Positions 8,644 through 20,061 of a DNA stretch of 64,000 nt are shown one piece after another. A program made the position numbers and the translations under genes. The DNA lies in contig JACOEK010000002.1 of NCBI GenBank assembly GCA_024998595.1, positions 704,520-768,519 on the forward strand, read 5' to 3'. The notes under the pieces were generated by a model. That model was given only the letters and a program-made list of their open reading frames with translations. It was not told where the DNA came from and searched no databases. Positions within the stretch are counted from its first letter, which is position 1, and every line of letters begins with the position of its first letter. This stretch comes from Nitrospira sp. (GTDB lineage: Bacteria > Nitrospirota > Nitrospiria > Nitrospirales > Nitrospiraceae).

Positions 8644-9774
8644 ATGAAGGTACGCATCGGACGAGAGGAATTGTTGACGGGCCTGCAGCGCGTGCAGGGT
8701 GTCGTGGAAAAACGGAACACCATGCCGATCCTCTCGAACATTCTGCTGGAGGCAAAACACGACGGGGCTGAAATTGTGGCGACGGATCTCGAGATCGGCA
8801 TGCGGGGGTTATACAAAGCCACGGTGCTGGAGGCCGGAGGCGTGACCATCTCGGCACGCAAGCTCTATGAGATCATCAAGGAACTGCCGAGCGGCGAGAT
8901 TGAACTGACCTCGGGCGATAACAATTGGACGACGATCCAATTCGGCAAGAGTCAATTCAAGGTGGTGGGTCTCCCGAGCGGCGATTATCCCGCGCTACCC
9001 TCGATCGAACGGGAAGGACTGACGCCCTTGGCCGGAGCAGGCCTGTTGGAGTTGATCCGCAAGACCCTGTTTGCCGCCGGTGACAACGACGCCCGCTACA
9101 TTCTGAATGGCCTGCTCGTCAGCCTGACGACCACCGACAAGAAGGCGACGCTCTTGCGCCTCGTCGGCACAGACGGTCACCGCCTGGCCGTGGCGGAGCG
9201 AGAAGTCGGAAGCCCGAACGCGAAGCCCTTGGCGCAGGACATCAAGGCGATCATCCCGAAGAAGGCGGCCCAGGAAATGCGGCGCTTGCTCGAAGAGGGA
9301 GGCGACGAAGAGCCGCTGATCGGCTTCACCAAGAACCTCATGATTTTCCGCAAAAGCGGCCTGCTGCTGACGTCCCGCCTCATGGAGGGAAATTACCCCA
9401 ATTACCAGCAGGTGGTGCCGAAGGAAAGCGGCAAGCGCATCGTCGTCAATCGAGGACTGTTGGAGAGCGCATTGCGGCGCGTGTCGGTGCTGTCGAAGGA
9501 CAAGGCCAACGCGGTTAAGGTGTCGTTCGCCCCGGGCGGCATGACGTTATTCTCGAGTAATCCGGATTATGGTGAAGCCACGGAAGAATTGGTGGCTCGT
9601 TATGAGGGCGAGGCGCTTCATACCGGCTTTAACGCCCGCTACCTTTTGGACGCCCTGAGCGTCATGGATGGAGAATCGGTCTCGTTGCAGATGGATACGG
9701 CCTTGAGCCCCTGCCTGATTCAGGAGGCCGAGAGTCCGGGATTCAAATGCGTCGTGATGCCGATCAAGATCTGA
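8644..9774 (+). CDS. dnaN: DNA polymerase III beta sliding clamp
   Basis: A 376-residue beta clamp with three repeated domains. Recognisable segments are KRNTMPILSNILLEA (domain 1), ARYILNGLLVSL and VGTDGHRLAVAERE (domain 2), and the C-terminal ALSPCLIQEAESPGFKCVVMPIKI typical of the clamp. It encircles DNA and tethers polymerase III and repair factors. It follows dnaA in the usual order behind a GGGAG Shine-Dalgarno. Confidence 0.97.
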   Translation: MKVRIGREELLTGLQRVQGVVEKRNTMPILSNILLEAKHDGAEIVATDLEIGMRGLYKATVLEAGGVTISARKLYEIIKELPSGEIELTSGDNNWTTIQFGKSQFKVVGLPSGDYPALPSIEREGLTPLAGAGLLELIRKTLFAAGDNDARYILNGLLVSLTTTDKKATLLRLVGTDGHRLAVAEREVGSPNAKPLAQDIKAIIPKKAAQEMRRLLEEGGDEEPLIGFTKNLMIFRKSGLLLTSRLMEGNYPNYQQVVPKESGKRIVVNRGLLESALRRVSVLSKDKANAVKVSFAPGGMTLFSSNPDYGEATEELVARYEGEALHTGFNARYLLDALSVMDGESVSLQMDTALSPCLIQEAESPGFKCVVMPIKI

Positions 9775-9780
9775 AATGAG

Positions 9781-9850
9781 CGATCGGCTGTCAGCATGCA
9801 GCGATCAGCAGATCGCCCCCGTCTGTGAGCTGATGGCTGAAAGCTGAGAG
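9781..9850. repeat. Short GCTGA-rich intergenic repeat
   Basis: Between dnaN and gyrB, three hexamers AGCTGA (9828), GGCTGA (9835) and AGCTGA (9842) recur every 7 bp. Upstream, TCAGC at 9791 and 9805 can pair with them. The element is noncoding and can fold. It looks like a dispersed small repeat, but copy number elsewhere cannot be seen here. Confidence 0.45.
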
Positions 9851-9869
9851 CAATCGACCAAGGAGTTGA

Positions 9870-12344
<2,475 letters not shown>

Positions 12345-12372
12345 ACGACCACATTGGTTCGATGAATTGAGA

Positions 12373-12493
12373 GGATGCTCAAAATGGTCATCCAGCGAGG
12401 CCGCAGGCGACGCCAACACCGCAGGTGTACCCTCAGGGTACATTGAGGATGTTGGCAAGCCGAGAACGAAGTTGGAGACCATTTTCAGCATCC
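12373..12493. repeat. 121-bp inverted-repeat element (MITE/REP-like) between gyrB and gyrA
   Basis: The ends GGATGCTCAAAATGGTC (12373-12389) and GACCATTTTCAGCATCC (12477-12493) form a 17-bp terminal inverted repeat with one mismatch. The centre contains a perfect palindrome, GTACCCTCAGGGTAC, flanked by CCAACA and TGTTGG, so the element can fold into one long hairpin. It has no coding capacity. I recall similar elements between genes in Nitrospira genomes; that is memory, not a search. Confidence 0.75.
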
Positions 12494-12504
12494 ATGGAGG
12501 GTAG

Positions 12505-14964
12505 ATGCCGCCAGATGAACGCTTAGGACAGATTGCGATCGAAGATGAGATGCGCTCGTCGTACCTTGACTACGCGATGAGCGTGATTGTCGGTCGCGCG
12601 CTGCCCGACGTGCGGGACGGATTGAAGCCGGTCCACCGTCGCATTTTGCACGGCATGAATGAGATGGGGCTGGCCGCGAACCGGCCGTACCGTAAGTCGG
12701 CGAAGATCGTCGGCGAAATCATGGGTAATTACCATCCCCATGGTGACTCGGCGATCTACGACACCTTGGTGCGCATGGCGCAGAACTTCAACATGCGCTA
12801 CATGCTGGTTGACGGTCAGGGCAACTACGGCTCAATGGACGGCGATGCGGCGGCGGCCATGCGGTACACCGAAGCCCGGTTGACCAAACTGGCCGAAGAG
12901 TTGCTGGCGGATATTGAAAAGGAAACGGTCGACTTCGGTCCCAACTATGACGAATCGCGCGTCGAACCACTCGTGCTGCCGTCCCGGGTGCCGAATCTGT
13001 TAGTCAACGGCGCCGGCGGGATTGCGGTTGGCTATGCGACCAACATTCCCACGCACAACCTCGGTGAAGTCATCGAAGGGTTGCTCATGCTGCTGGAGAA
13101 CCCTGAGGTCACGATTGCGCAATTGATGAAGAAGATCCCCGGGCCGGACTTTCCGACCGCCGGGTTCATCTACGGCACGTCCGGCATTAAGGATGCGTAT
13201 GAGACGGGGCGCGGGCTTCTCACGGTCCGGGCCAAGGTCGCCATCGAGACGGACGAACGCACCGACCGCGAGCGGCTGATCATCACCGAAATTCCCTACC
13301 AGGTGAACAAGTCGAAGCTGATCGAAAAAATTGCCGATTTGGCGCAGGAAGACCGCGTGACCGGTATTTCCGATATTCGGGACGAGTCCGATCGTGAGGG
13401 TGTCCGGGTCGTGATCGAGTTGAAACGGAATGAGATTCCGCTGGTGGTGTTGAACAATCTGTATAAGCACAGCCAGTTGCAGACGACCTTCGGCGTCAAC
13501 ATGCTGGCGCTCGTCAACAACCGGCCGGAGGTGCTGAACCTCAAACGGATTCTGGAAGCCTTCGTCGAGCACCGCCGGGAAGTGGTCGTGCGACGCACGG
13601 CCTATGATTTGCGCAAGGCGGAAGAACGCGCCCATATCCTCGAGGGGCTCAAGATCGCCCTCGACAATCTGGATGCCGTCATCGCCCTCATCCGGCGCTC
13701 GCAATCGCCCGATGTGGCGCGCGCGGGTTTGATGCAGCAGTTCCGGTTGTCTGAAATCCAAGCCAATGCCATTCTCGAAATGCGTCTCCAGCGGCTCACG
13801 CAACTGGAGCGAGACAAGTTGGTGGAAGAGTATCGCGAAGTGCTGAAGACGATTGAATACCTGCGCTCAGTTCTCGGCAGTGAAGCGTTGGTGCGCAAGA
13901 TCATCCGCGACGAACTGACGGAGATCAAAGAAAAGTATCAGGACGAACGCCGCACGAAGATCGTCAAGGAAGAGGCCGAACTCACGCTCGAAGACCTGAT
14001 CGCCGAAGAAGAAGTCGTCGTCACGATTTCCCACGCCGGGTACATCAAACGGAACGCGGTGACCCTGTATCGCGCGCAACGGCGAGGCGGTAAAGGCAAG
14101 ATTGCCATGGGTATCAAGGAAGAGGATTTTGTCGAAACTCTCTTCACGGCCTCCACGCACGACGCCCTGCTGTTTTTTACCGATGCCGGCAAGGTCTACT
14201 GGCTCAAGGTGCACGAAATTCCCGAGGCGAGCCGGGCCGCCAAGGGCAAGGCGCTGGTTAATCTCTTGGCCCTTTCCAAGGACGAAAAGGTCACGGCAAC
14301 CCTACCGGTGAAAGAGTATCGGGCCGATCGATTTGTCATCATGGGCACCAAGCAAGGCGTCATCAAGAAGACGGAATTGTCGGCCTACAGCAATCCGCGG
14401 CAGGGCGGCATCATCGCGCTCTCGCTCGATGCGGGTGATAAATTGATCGGAGTGGATCTCACCGACGGCCAGCGCGAGATTCTGCTAGGCACGAAGCAGG
14501 GCATCACCATCCGCTTCAAGGAGGAGGATGTGCGTGCCATGGGACGCACCGCCCACGGCGTGCGCGGGATTACCCTGGAGCCGGGCGATGAGGTCATCGG
14601 CATGGAGACCATCACACCCGATTCCACGACGGCGATTCTCACCGTGACCGAAGGCGGCTACGGGAAGCGCACCCCCGTGAACGAGTATCGCGTGCAGGGA
14701 CGCGGCGGCAAGGGCATCATCAGCGTCAAGACGAATGAGCGGAACGGGCCGGCCGTCGGCTTCCTCCAGGTCCGAGATGAAGATGAAATCATGCTGATGG
14801 CTGCGCAAGGCAAAGTGCTGCGCTGCAAGGTCGACGACATCCGTGAAATCGGACGCAACACGCAAGGGGTGCGTCTGCTCGATATGGATGGTGATGAGGA
14901 TCGCGTGGTCGCCGTGGTGCGGTTGGTCGAACGCGAAGAAGGGGTGCCCGAAGAGGGCGAGTAG
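12505..14964 (+). CDS. gyrA: DNA gyrase subunit A
   Basis: An 819-residue GyrA. The N-terminus has [21 protein letters not shown]. The quinolone-determining region has [17 protein letters not shown], with Ser and acidic residue of the wild-type form. The catalytic tyrosine lies in [11 protein letters not shown]. The GyrA box QRRGGKGK opens the C-terminal beta-pinwheel that wraps DNA and distinguishes gyrase from topoisomerase IV. An acidic tail ends the protein. GGAGG stands 5 nt before the ATG. Confidence 0.97.
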   Translation: MPPDERLGQIAIEDEMRSSYLDYAMSVIVGRALPDVRDGLKPVHRRILHGMNEMGLAANRPYRKSAKIVGEIMGNYHPHGDSAIYDTLVRMAQNFNMRYMLVDGQGNYGSMDGDAAAAMRYTEARLTKLAEELLADIEKETVDFGPNYDESRVEPLVLPSRVPNLLVNGAGGIAVGYATNIPTHNLGEVIEGLLMLLENPEVTIAQLMKKIPGPDFPTAGFIYGTSGIKDAYETGRGLLTVRAKVAIETDERTDRERLIITEIPYQVNKSKLIEKIADLAQEDRVTGISDIRDESDREGVRVVIELKRNEIPLVVLNNLYKHSQLQTTFGVNMLALVNNRPEVLNLKRILEAFVEHRREVVVRRTAYDLRKAEERAHILEGLKIALDNLDAVIALIRRSQSPDVARAGLMQQFRLSEIQANAILEMRLQRLTQLERDKLVEEYREVLKTIEYLRSVLGSEALVRKIIRDELTEIKEKYQDERRTKIVKEEAELTLEDLIAEEEVVVTISHAGYIKRNAVTLYRAQRRGGKGKIAMGIKEEDFVETLFTASTHDALLFFTDAGKVYWLKVHEIPEASRAAKGKALVNLLALSKDEKVTATLPVKEYRADRFVIMGTKQGVIKKTELSAYSNPRQGGIIALSLDAGDKLIGVDLTDGQREILLGTKQGITIRFKEEDVRAMGRTAHGVRGITLEPGDEVIGMETITPDSTTAILTVTEGGYGKRTPVNEYRVQGRGGKGIISVKTNERNGPAVGFLQVRDEDEIMLMAAQGKVLRCKVDDIREIGRNTQGVRLLDMDGDEDRVVAVVRLVEREEGVPEEGE

Positions 14965-15003
14965 TGACTCCGTGAACGGCGGCGGTTTCAGGCGGCCCTC
15001 ATC

Positions 15004-15618
15004 ATGGTTATGAACCACCAGGCTCCGCCGGCGGCCGGAGTTCCGGCTGGACCTCCCGGTAAGCGTCCGCTGGATACGGTCGTGAAATTGGCGCTGGGCG
15101 TTCTGTTCAGCTCCTTTGCTTTGATCTGGGGCGGCATGTTCCTCAGCCGCCCGGATCGTTCGATTCCTCCCTACAGTATCGGCTCCCAAGAGCGTTTCAT
15201 CGTCGCGGTGCACGTGCCGTCCTGGACCAGCGATACTGAGATCGAAACGCTGATCGAACGATTCCGGAAGGTTGCGGCGGAGACCCGGAATTTCGGCAGC
15301 ATGAAAATCCAGCCGACGACTGCGGACGATCCCCGGGGGCGTTACCAGCACATCGCGATTTATATCTTCACCGATGAAGGGTGGACGGAACCGGAGGTGC
15401 TGCACAAGTACGTGACGGGTGAAGACCCGGCGGTGCGCGACGGATTCGAAGGATCAGTGCGAGGCTTCTACCGACTGGACGAGCAGGAAGAGGAAGGCCG
15501 CATCGGGCCGGTTCCAAAAGGTAAAGACAGCGCGGCTACCGCTGCCTATTCGCGGCAGTTATTCAAGGGGCTCGTCGAGAAGAGTCCGGCGGCGTCGCAG
15601 ACAACGCCTGCGCCATGA
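15004..15618 (+). CDS. Single-pass membrane protein of unknown function
   Basis: A 204-residue protein with a proline-rich N-terminus, one membrane segment at about residues 28-47 (VVKLALGVLFSSFALIWGGMF) and a soluble, probably periplasmic, remainder. I recognise no domain. It starts 39 bp after gyrA and may be co-transcribed. Its last 56 bp overlap the 3' end of the convergent DUF721 gene. ATG 15004 or the second ATG at 15010 could be the start. Confidence 0.65.
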   Translation: MVMNHQAPPAAGVPAGPPGKRPLDTVVKLALGVLFSSFALIWGGMFLSRPDRSIPPYSIGSQERFIVAVHVPSWTSDTEIETLIERFRKVAAETRNFGSMKIQPTTADDPRGRYQHIAIYIFTDEGWTEPEVLHKYVTGEDPAVRDGFEGSVRGFYRLDEQEEEGRIGPVPKGKDSAATAAYSRQLFKGLVEKSPAASQTTPAP

Positions 15619-16060
15619 TGGCCGCGAGCTGTTCCCTAAGGGCCGGATCCTGAATGCCTTGCGTGTGGAGTGTGGCTTCACGGAGCAATTCGGCGCTCGG
15701 CTGAGGTGGAGTGGCTTCGAGGGCCGCAGGCGGCGCGCTGGTTGTGTGATCGGCAGAAAACTCCCCGATGCGCAGCACGATTTCAGCCACCAGCGTTTCC
15801 CCGGCCATCCTATTCACTTTCTCCAGCAGCACCGGCTTGAGGAAGGTCAATTGCTGCAGCCACACGGAATTATGAACATACACGTGGAGCTTTTTGAATC
15901 GGATTTGGTCGGGGCGCGTGTGAGTGGCGATCGGTTCGCCCACGATCTCGGGCCAATGGCGTCGCAAGCGCGCCTCGAAGAGTTTGCTCTCCAGGCCCAA
16001 CCGATGGGCGACACCTGCTAGAATGGTGCCGAAGGAATCGAGTCTGCTCTGTCCTCGCAT
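15563..16060 (-). CDS. DUF721/DciA-like protein
   Basis: A 165-residue protein whose N-terminal half (about residues 1-90) has the DUF721 pattern: LGLESKLFEARLRRHWPEIVGEPIA-type helix, then KKLHVYVHNSVWLQQLTFLK. Members of this family include DciA, which loads the replicative helicase in bacteria lacking DnaC. Location beside the replication genes fits that role but does not prove it. I placed the start at ATG 16060 (MRGQSRLDSFG); the longer upstream frame would run into the smpB promoter region. The C-terminal half is Ala/Pro rich. Confidence 0.7.
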   Translation of the reverse strand: MRGQSRLDSFGTILAGVAHRLGLESKLFEARLRRHWPEIVGEPIATHTRPDQIRFKKLHVYVHNSVWLQQLTFLKPVLLEKVNRMAGETLVAEIVLRIGEFSADHTTSAPPAALEATPPQPSAELLREATLHTQGIQDPALREQLAAIMAQALSATPPDSSRRAP

Positions 16061-16112
16061 GGCGACATCATAGCAAAATGAGCGTGGATGAAACAGCGGT
16101 CGGCGACTACAT

Positions 16113-16592
16113 ATGACCAAGGCTGAAGATAAAGACGATCAGTACAAAGTGGTGGCCAGCAATCGAAAGGCCTACCACGACTATTTTATCGAAGAAAAGT
16201 TCGAGGCGGGCGTCATCCTGCGTGGAACCGAGGTGAAGTCTCTGCGCGAGGGCCGCGTGAACCTCCAGGATAGTTTTGCGTCGGTCGATGACGGCGAAGT
16301 ATACCTGCACCATTGCCACATCAGTCCCTATTCACACGGTAACCTGATGAACCACGATCCGCTTCGCAAGCGGAAGCTCCTGCTGCATCGCAAGGAGATC
16401 AGCAAACTGATCGGGAAAACTCAGCTCAAGGGCCTCACCCTCGTTCCTCTCCGCATCTACTTTTCTAAACGCGGCCACGCAAAAGTGGAATTGGCCCTGG
16501 CGAAGGGCAAAAAGCAATACGATCGTCGCGAGTCCATCAAGGCTCGCGAGGCCGGCCGCGAAGTTGAACGGGCGATCAAGAGCCGGAAGTAG
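16113..16592 (+). CDS. smpB: SsrA-binding protein SmpB
   Basis: A 159-residue SmpB, the protein partner of tmRNA in ribosome rescue. Signatures: [47 protein letters not shown] and the basic C-terminal tail [17 protein letters not shown] that inserts in the mRNA channel. The tmRNA gene is in the same window, 26 kb away. Divergent from the DUF721 gene. Confidence 0.96.
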   Translation: MTKAEDKDDQYKVVASNRKAYHDYFIEEKFEAGVILRGTEVKSLREGRVNLQDSFASVDDGEVYLHHCHISPYSHGNLMNHDPLRKRKLLLHRKEISKLIGKTQLKGLTLVPLRIYFSKRGHAKVELALAKGKKQYDRRESIKAREAGREVERAIKSRK

Positions 16593-16913
16593 CCTCTCCC
16601 CTTTCTGATTAGTCTGGTTTCGCCGTATTTTTTCCTCCTGCTCGACGGAGTTTTGTCACAGTCCTGCCCTGCCATTAGTTCTGCATTACCCCTCCCTTCA
16701 GCTGGCACGGGTTTATCCTCGGTGAGTTTGCGATCACGCTGATGTAAGGTAGAGACTCGGCAATAAACAATTCGTGAATGTGAGGAGGGAGACATTTGCA
16801 CTTGACTTGGTTCTAACTAGAACTATTATAGTGTGGTGGAGGAAATCGGGGATGGGCACGTCCTCGGACTGACATCTTGGATGTCCGGGTAGCTTCCAAC
16901 CAGGAGGTGATCT
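16593..16913. other. Gene-free 321 bp upstream of the first doxX
   Basis: No supported reading frame. Its distal end carries the promoter-palindrome at 16802-16830; the rest shows nothing I can name. Confidence 0.5.
16802..16830 (+). promoter_or_regulatory. Sigma-70 promoter with a palindromic operator in its spacer
   Basis: TTGACT (16802-16807) and ATTATA (16825-16830) with a 17-nt spacer. Inside the spacer is a perfect inverted repeat, GTTCTA-AC-TAGAAC (16810-16823). A repressor bound here would block RNA polymerase directly. The candidate regulator is unknown; the HxlR-type protein at 22125-22454 is one possibility. Confidence 0.55.
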
Positions 16914-17360
16914 ATGAAGGCGCTTTTTGCGACCGACGATAGCTGGGCCGGTTTGGTCTTGCGGTTGACCCTGGGACTGGTCCTACTTCCCCATGGCGCC
17001 CAAAAGTTGCTGGGTTGGTTCGGGGGGTTCGGATTCGATGGCACCATGGGATTTTTTACCCAAAAGATGGGACTACCCTGGATCGTTGGGTTTCTCGTCA
17101 TCATGGGAGAGTTTTTCGGAAGTCTGGGATTATTGGCCGGTCTCTTGACGCGATTCACGGCAGCCAGCTTTATCGTGATCATGCTCGGGGCCATTTTGAC
17201 CGTCCATCTGCCGGTCGGTTTTTTTATGAATTGGTTCGGGCAGCAGCAGGGGGAAGGATATGAGTATCACCTTCTCGTGATCGGATTGTCCGCCGCCTTG
17301 CTGATGACGGGGGCCGGTCGATGGTCGGCGGATAAGCTCATCGCGGAACGGCTCGGCTGA
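16914..17360 (+). CDS. DoxX-family membrane protein (copy 1)
   Basis: A 148-residue four-helix integral membrane protein of the DoxX family. It shows LVLRLTLGLVLLPHGAQKLLGWFGG, the paired Gly-rich second helix and ILTVHLPVGFFMNW. It is strongly similar along its length to the second DoxX at 25974-26480. DoxX proteins are linked to redox/thiol stress and quinone-related functions, but the reaction is uncertain. Shine-Dalgarno AGGAGGTG stands 5 nt before the ATG. It heads a run of stress genes. Confidence 0.85.
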   Translation: MKALFATDDSWAGLVLRLTLGLVLLPHGAQKLLGWFGGFGFDGTMGFFTQKMGLPWIVGFLVIMGEFFGSLGLLAGLLTRFTAASFIVIMLGAILTVHLPVGFFMNWFGQQQGEGYEYHLLVIGLSAALLMTGAGRWSADKLIAERLG

Positions 17361-17373
17361 GTTTGAAGAACAC

Positions 17374-17577
17374 ATGGCCGGTCGCCCTCATCACTCCGCC
17401 GCGGAGACGGTGCATGCGCTTGTGGAACTCACGGGGGCGGAGGAGTACAGTCGTGAATCAGCAGCCAGCGCGCTTCGCGGCATTCTCGGGCTAGCGGTCA
17501 CCGTCGGTTATGAGCGTTCCGAGTTACCAGTGCGGGGAACGATCCCTCTCCCAGAGACATGGCTGGAGGAGGAGTAA
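17374..17577 (+). CDS. Small protein of unknown function between doxX and pirin
   Basis: A 67-residue frame beginning 13 bp after doxX. It is helical and Ala/Glu-rich, and ends in an acidic LEEE. No domain is recognised and no strong Shine-Dalgarno is visible. Tight packing between two stress genes makes it a plausible gene, but it could be noise. Confidence 0.4.
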   Translation: MAGRPHHSAAETVHALVELTGAEEYSRESAASALRGILGLAVTVGYERSELPVRGTIPLPETWLEEE

Positions 17578-17591
17578 GAAAGGGGGCCGAT

Positions 17592-18476
17592 ATGCAAGCA
17601 GAAACAATCAATGCCAAAGAACTCGTGGGAGTCTATCAAGCAGGGTCGCATCATATGGTCGGAGACGGGTTTCCGGTACGCAATATGATTCCCGGCGCGG
17701 GGGTTGAGGAACAACTGTCACCGTTTTTAATGCTCGACTATATGGGGCCGGAGGAATTTCCGCCGACCACCAGCCGGCTCGGCGTGGGTGAACATCCGCA
17801 TCGGGGGTTCGAGACGGTCACGATCATGTATCATGGGAAAGTGGCGCATCGAGACTCGACCGGCAGCGGCGGCGTCATCGGTCCGGGCGATGTGCAGTGG
17901 ATGACGGCCGCATCCGGTGTCGTGCACGAGGAACTGCATGAGAAAGAGTTTGCCGAGAAAGGTGGTCTCTTGGAAGGCGTGCAACTCTGGGTAAATCTGC
18001 CGAAGGCGTTCAAAATGGCGGCGCCGCGGTATCAGACCTTGCTCAGCAGCGAAATTCCGGCTGTAAATATCGGCGAAGGTGCCGGGCGGCTGCGCGTGAT
18101 TGCCGGAGAGTTTCGCGGAGTCACAGGACCGGCGAAGACGTTTAGCCCGGTCCACCTCTATGACCTGCATCTAGCGGCTGGACACCGGATCGAACTCGAC
18201 TTGCCGGAGGGGTTCAATTCGTCCCTGTTCGTGCTCCACGGGCAGGTGTTGGTGAACGGGTCTCAGACGGTGGGTGAAGTGGAAATCGGGCTGTTCGGCC
18301 AGCGAGGCGAGCGGGTGGTGCTGGAGGCGAAGCAGGATGCCACCATGCTTGTGCTGAGCGGAGAGCCCATTGCGGAGCCGGTTGCCCGCTACGGTCCGTT
18401 TGTGATGAACACGCGCGATGAGATCATCCAGGCCGTGCAGGATTACCAAGCGGGAAAGATGGGACATTTGTCATGA
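17592..18476 (+). CDS. Pirin-family cupin protein
   Basis: A 294-residue bicupin of the pirin family. Metal-binding segments are visible: HPHRGFET (two His) and MTAASGVVHEE (His and Glu), which bind iron in characterised pirins. Some bacterial pirins have quercetinase activity or sense redox state. ATG 17592 is preferred over the upstream in-frame ATG 17559 because AAAGGGGG lies just ahead. The TGA overlaps the next gene's ATG by 4 bp, implying translational coupling with the FrnE-like protein. Confidence 0.88.
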   Translation: MQAETINAKELVGVYQAGSHHMVGDGFPVRNMIPGAGVEEQLSPFLMLDYMGPEEFPPTTSRLGVGEHPHRGFETVTIMYHGKVAHRDSTGSGGVIGPGDVQWMTAASGVVHEELHEKEFAEKGGLLEGVQLWVNLPKAFKMAAPRYQTLLSSEIPAVNIGEGAGRLRVIAGEFRGVTGPAKTFSPVHLYDLHLAAGHRIELDLPEGFNSSLFVLHGQVLVNGSQTVGEVEIGLFGQRGERVVLEAKQDATMLVLSGEPIAEPVARYGPFVMNTRDEIIQAVQDYQAGKMGHLS

Positions 18477-19114
18477 CCGGATCGGTGCTCACCATCGAGG
18501 TGTATTCCGACGTGGTCTGTCCCTGGTGTTATGTGGGGAAGCGACGGTTGGAGCAGGCGCTGGAATCGACAGGTCGACAGGAGTCTGCCCTGGTGTTCTG
18601 GCGCCCGTTCCAGTTGAATCCGACCATGCCGAAGGAAGGTATGGATCGCCGCGTGTATCTCGAAGCGAAGTTCGGCGGGCCCGGGGAAATGCAAGCAATT
18701 GAAAATCGAATTTCAGGGGCGGGTGCGAGTGCCGGTATTGAGTTCGCATTCGAGCGTATTGCTCGCACCCCGAACACCTTCGATGCCCATCGGCTGATCT
18801 GGTTCGCCCAGCAACAGGGCCGTCAGGATGCCGCGGTTGAAGAACTCTTTCACGGCTACTTTACCGAAGGGCTGACTATAGGAGAGGCCGGGGTGTTGGT
18901 GTCCCTTGCCGGCCGGGCCGGGTTGGACGTGGCAGCGGTCGGTCGTTTCTTGGCAAGCCATGACGGCATCGAGGCGGTGCGACAGGAAGAGGCACGCGGG
19001 CGCCAGTTGGGGATCAGAGGTGTCCCCTACTTCGTGTTTAATGGGAAAACCGCGTTGTCGGGCGCGCAGCCGGTCGAGACATTTCTTGAGGCAATCGAGC
19101 AGACTACCAGGTGA
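18473..19114 (+). CDS. DsbA/FrnE-family thioredoxin-fold oxidoreductase
   Basis: A 213-residue DsbA-like protein with the active-site motif CPWC (about residues 18-21) in DVVCPWCYVGKRRLEQAL, the FrnE hallmark, and the cis-proline region RGVPYFVFNGK near the C-terminus. There is no signal peptide, so it acts in the cytoplasm. FrnE proteins catalyse disulfide exchange and protect from oxidative damage. It overlaps the pirin gene by 4 bp. Confidence 0.85.
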   Translation: MTGSVLTIEVYSDVVCPWCYVGKRRLEQALESTGRQESALVFWRPFQLNPTMPKEGMDRRVYLEAKFGGPGEMQAIENRISGAGASAGIEFAFERIARTPNTFDAHRLIWFAQQQGRQDAAVEELFHGYFTEGLTIGEAGVLVSLAGRAGLDVAAVGRFLASHDGIEAVRQEEARGRQLGIRGVPYFVFNGKTALSGAQPVETFLEAIEQTTR

Positions 19115-19126
19115 GGAGCAATCGAC

Positions 19127-19573
19127 ATGGCGGTTCAAGTCTACGGATGCAACCATATCGTGATCGAAGTGACCGACGCCAAGAAAGCGGTCCGGTTCTA
19201 CTCGGACGTGTTCGGACTCAAGATGTTGCGTGGGGGCGAAGGCGCTGCCTGGTGCAAACTGGGCGAGCATCAATTCATGGCGATTTTTGAGGTCGAGCGG
19301 TTGCAGCCTGACCGCGTGAAACATTTCGGCTTGATGGTGCGTGATGCGGAGCAGATCAAGGAAGTCCGGCGCAAGCTCACCCAAAAGTACAAGCTGAAGA
19401 TGGAGCCGCACTTCCGTTGCGATTTCCGCGATCCGTGGGGAAATCGCATTCAGGTCGGTGATCTGTCTGATGAGTCGCTGGTCTGGCTCCTCCCCTATCA
19501 GGAGGTTCAGAAGGCGGGCATTACATTTTCCAAGGCCTCGCGCGCTCGACAAGGAAAGGAGCAGGATGCCTAA
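19127..19573 (+). CDS. VOC-superfamily protein (glyoxalase/dioxygenase-like), copy 1
   Basis: A 148-residue vicinal-oxygen-chelate protein. It opens with the first beta-alpha-beta unit (GCNHIVIEVTDAKKAVRFYSDVFGLK) and ends with the second (FRCDFRDPWGNRIQVGDL). His in NHIVIEV and Glu/His elsewhere could bind metal. Substrate is unknown; conjugation or isomerisation of a reactive small molecule is typical. It lies 12 bp after the FrnE-like gene and overlaps the next gene by 8 bp. Confidence 0.8.
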   Translation: MAVQVYGCNHIVIEVTDAKKAVRFYSDVFGLKMLRGGEGAAWCKLGEHQFMAIFEVERLQPDRVKHFGLMVRDAEQIKEVRRKLTQKYKLKMEPHFRCDFRDPWGNRIQVGDLSDESLVWLLPYQEVQKAGITFSKASRARQGKEQDA

Positions 19574-20024
19574 TTTAGAGAAGGTTCGAACGCTTGCCAA
19601 AGACCTCACCAAGACCTATCCTCGCAGCCCGCGGGAAATGCTGGGGGGCTTTGTCATTGGCGCCCGCTGCGCGGACAAGTGCCGGGCATTTCTGCTTGGC
19701 ATGAATGGAGAATACAATTACTGGCCTTGTTCGCTGGCGGGATTGTTGTTCGCGTTCACGGGGATCAAGCCGGAACAGTTCAAGGAGATCGTGGCAACGG
19801 GAGCGACCGATGAGGAGCTTGGCGCCTGGCTCAAGGCCAACAGCAAGGTACAAGACCGGCAGGCGATCATTGAGTGGAACAACAAGATGCGAGACCTGCG
19901 TCTTTCGGAGATGGCGCCCTCAGTACAAGCCTACATGGAAGACTACATCCCGAAATATGTGCCGACTCATCGTCCCGTTTACACCTACTTCGATGTGTAT
20001 GATCTCGAAGAGAAGCGTTTGTGA
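19566..20024 (+). CDS. DUF5069-family protein
   Basis: A 152-residue protein that fits the DUF5069 family: DLTKTYPRSPREMLGGFVI near the start, RCADKCRAFLLGMNGEYNYWPC and ATGATDEELGAWL. The function of the family is unknown. ATG 19566 follows AAAGGAGCAGG and overlaps the VOC gene by 8 bp, so the frame upstream of it is ignored. It is part of the same stress operon. Confidence 0.75.
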   Translation: MPNLEKVRTLAKDLTKTYPRSPREMLGGFVIGARCADKCRAFLLGMNGEYNYWPCSLAGLLFAFTGIKPEQFKEIVATGATDEELGAWLKANSKVQDRQAIIEWNNKMRDLRLSEMAPSVQAYMEDYIPKYVPTHRPVYTYFDVYDLEEKRL

Positions 20025-20061
20025 CGGGCAAACCTAGAGCAGACACCTGAAGGAACTCGAC

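Noticed and set aside
16697..16711. TGGCACG upstream of doxX copy 1 as a sigma-54 promoter
   Set aside because: The base pair ten nt after GG is TC, not GC; the -12 element is missing.
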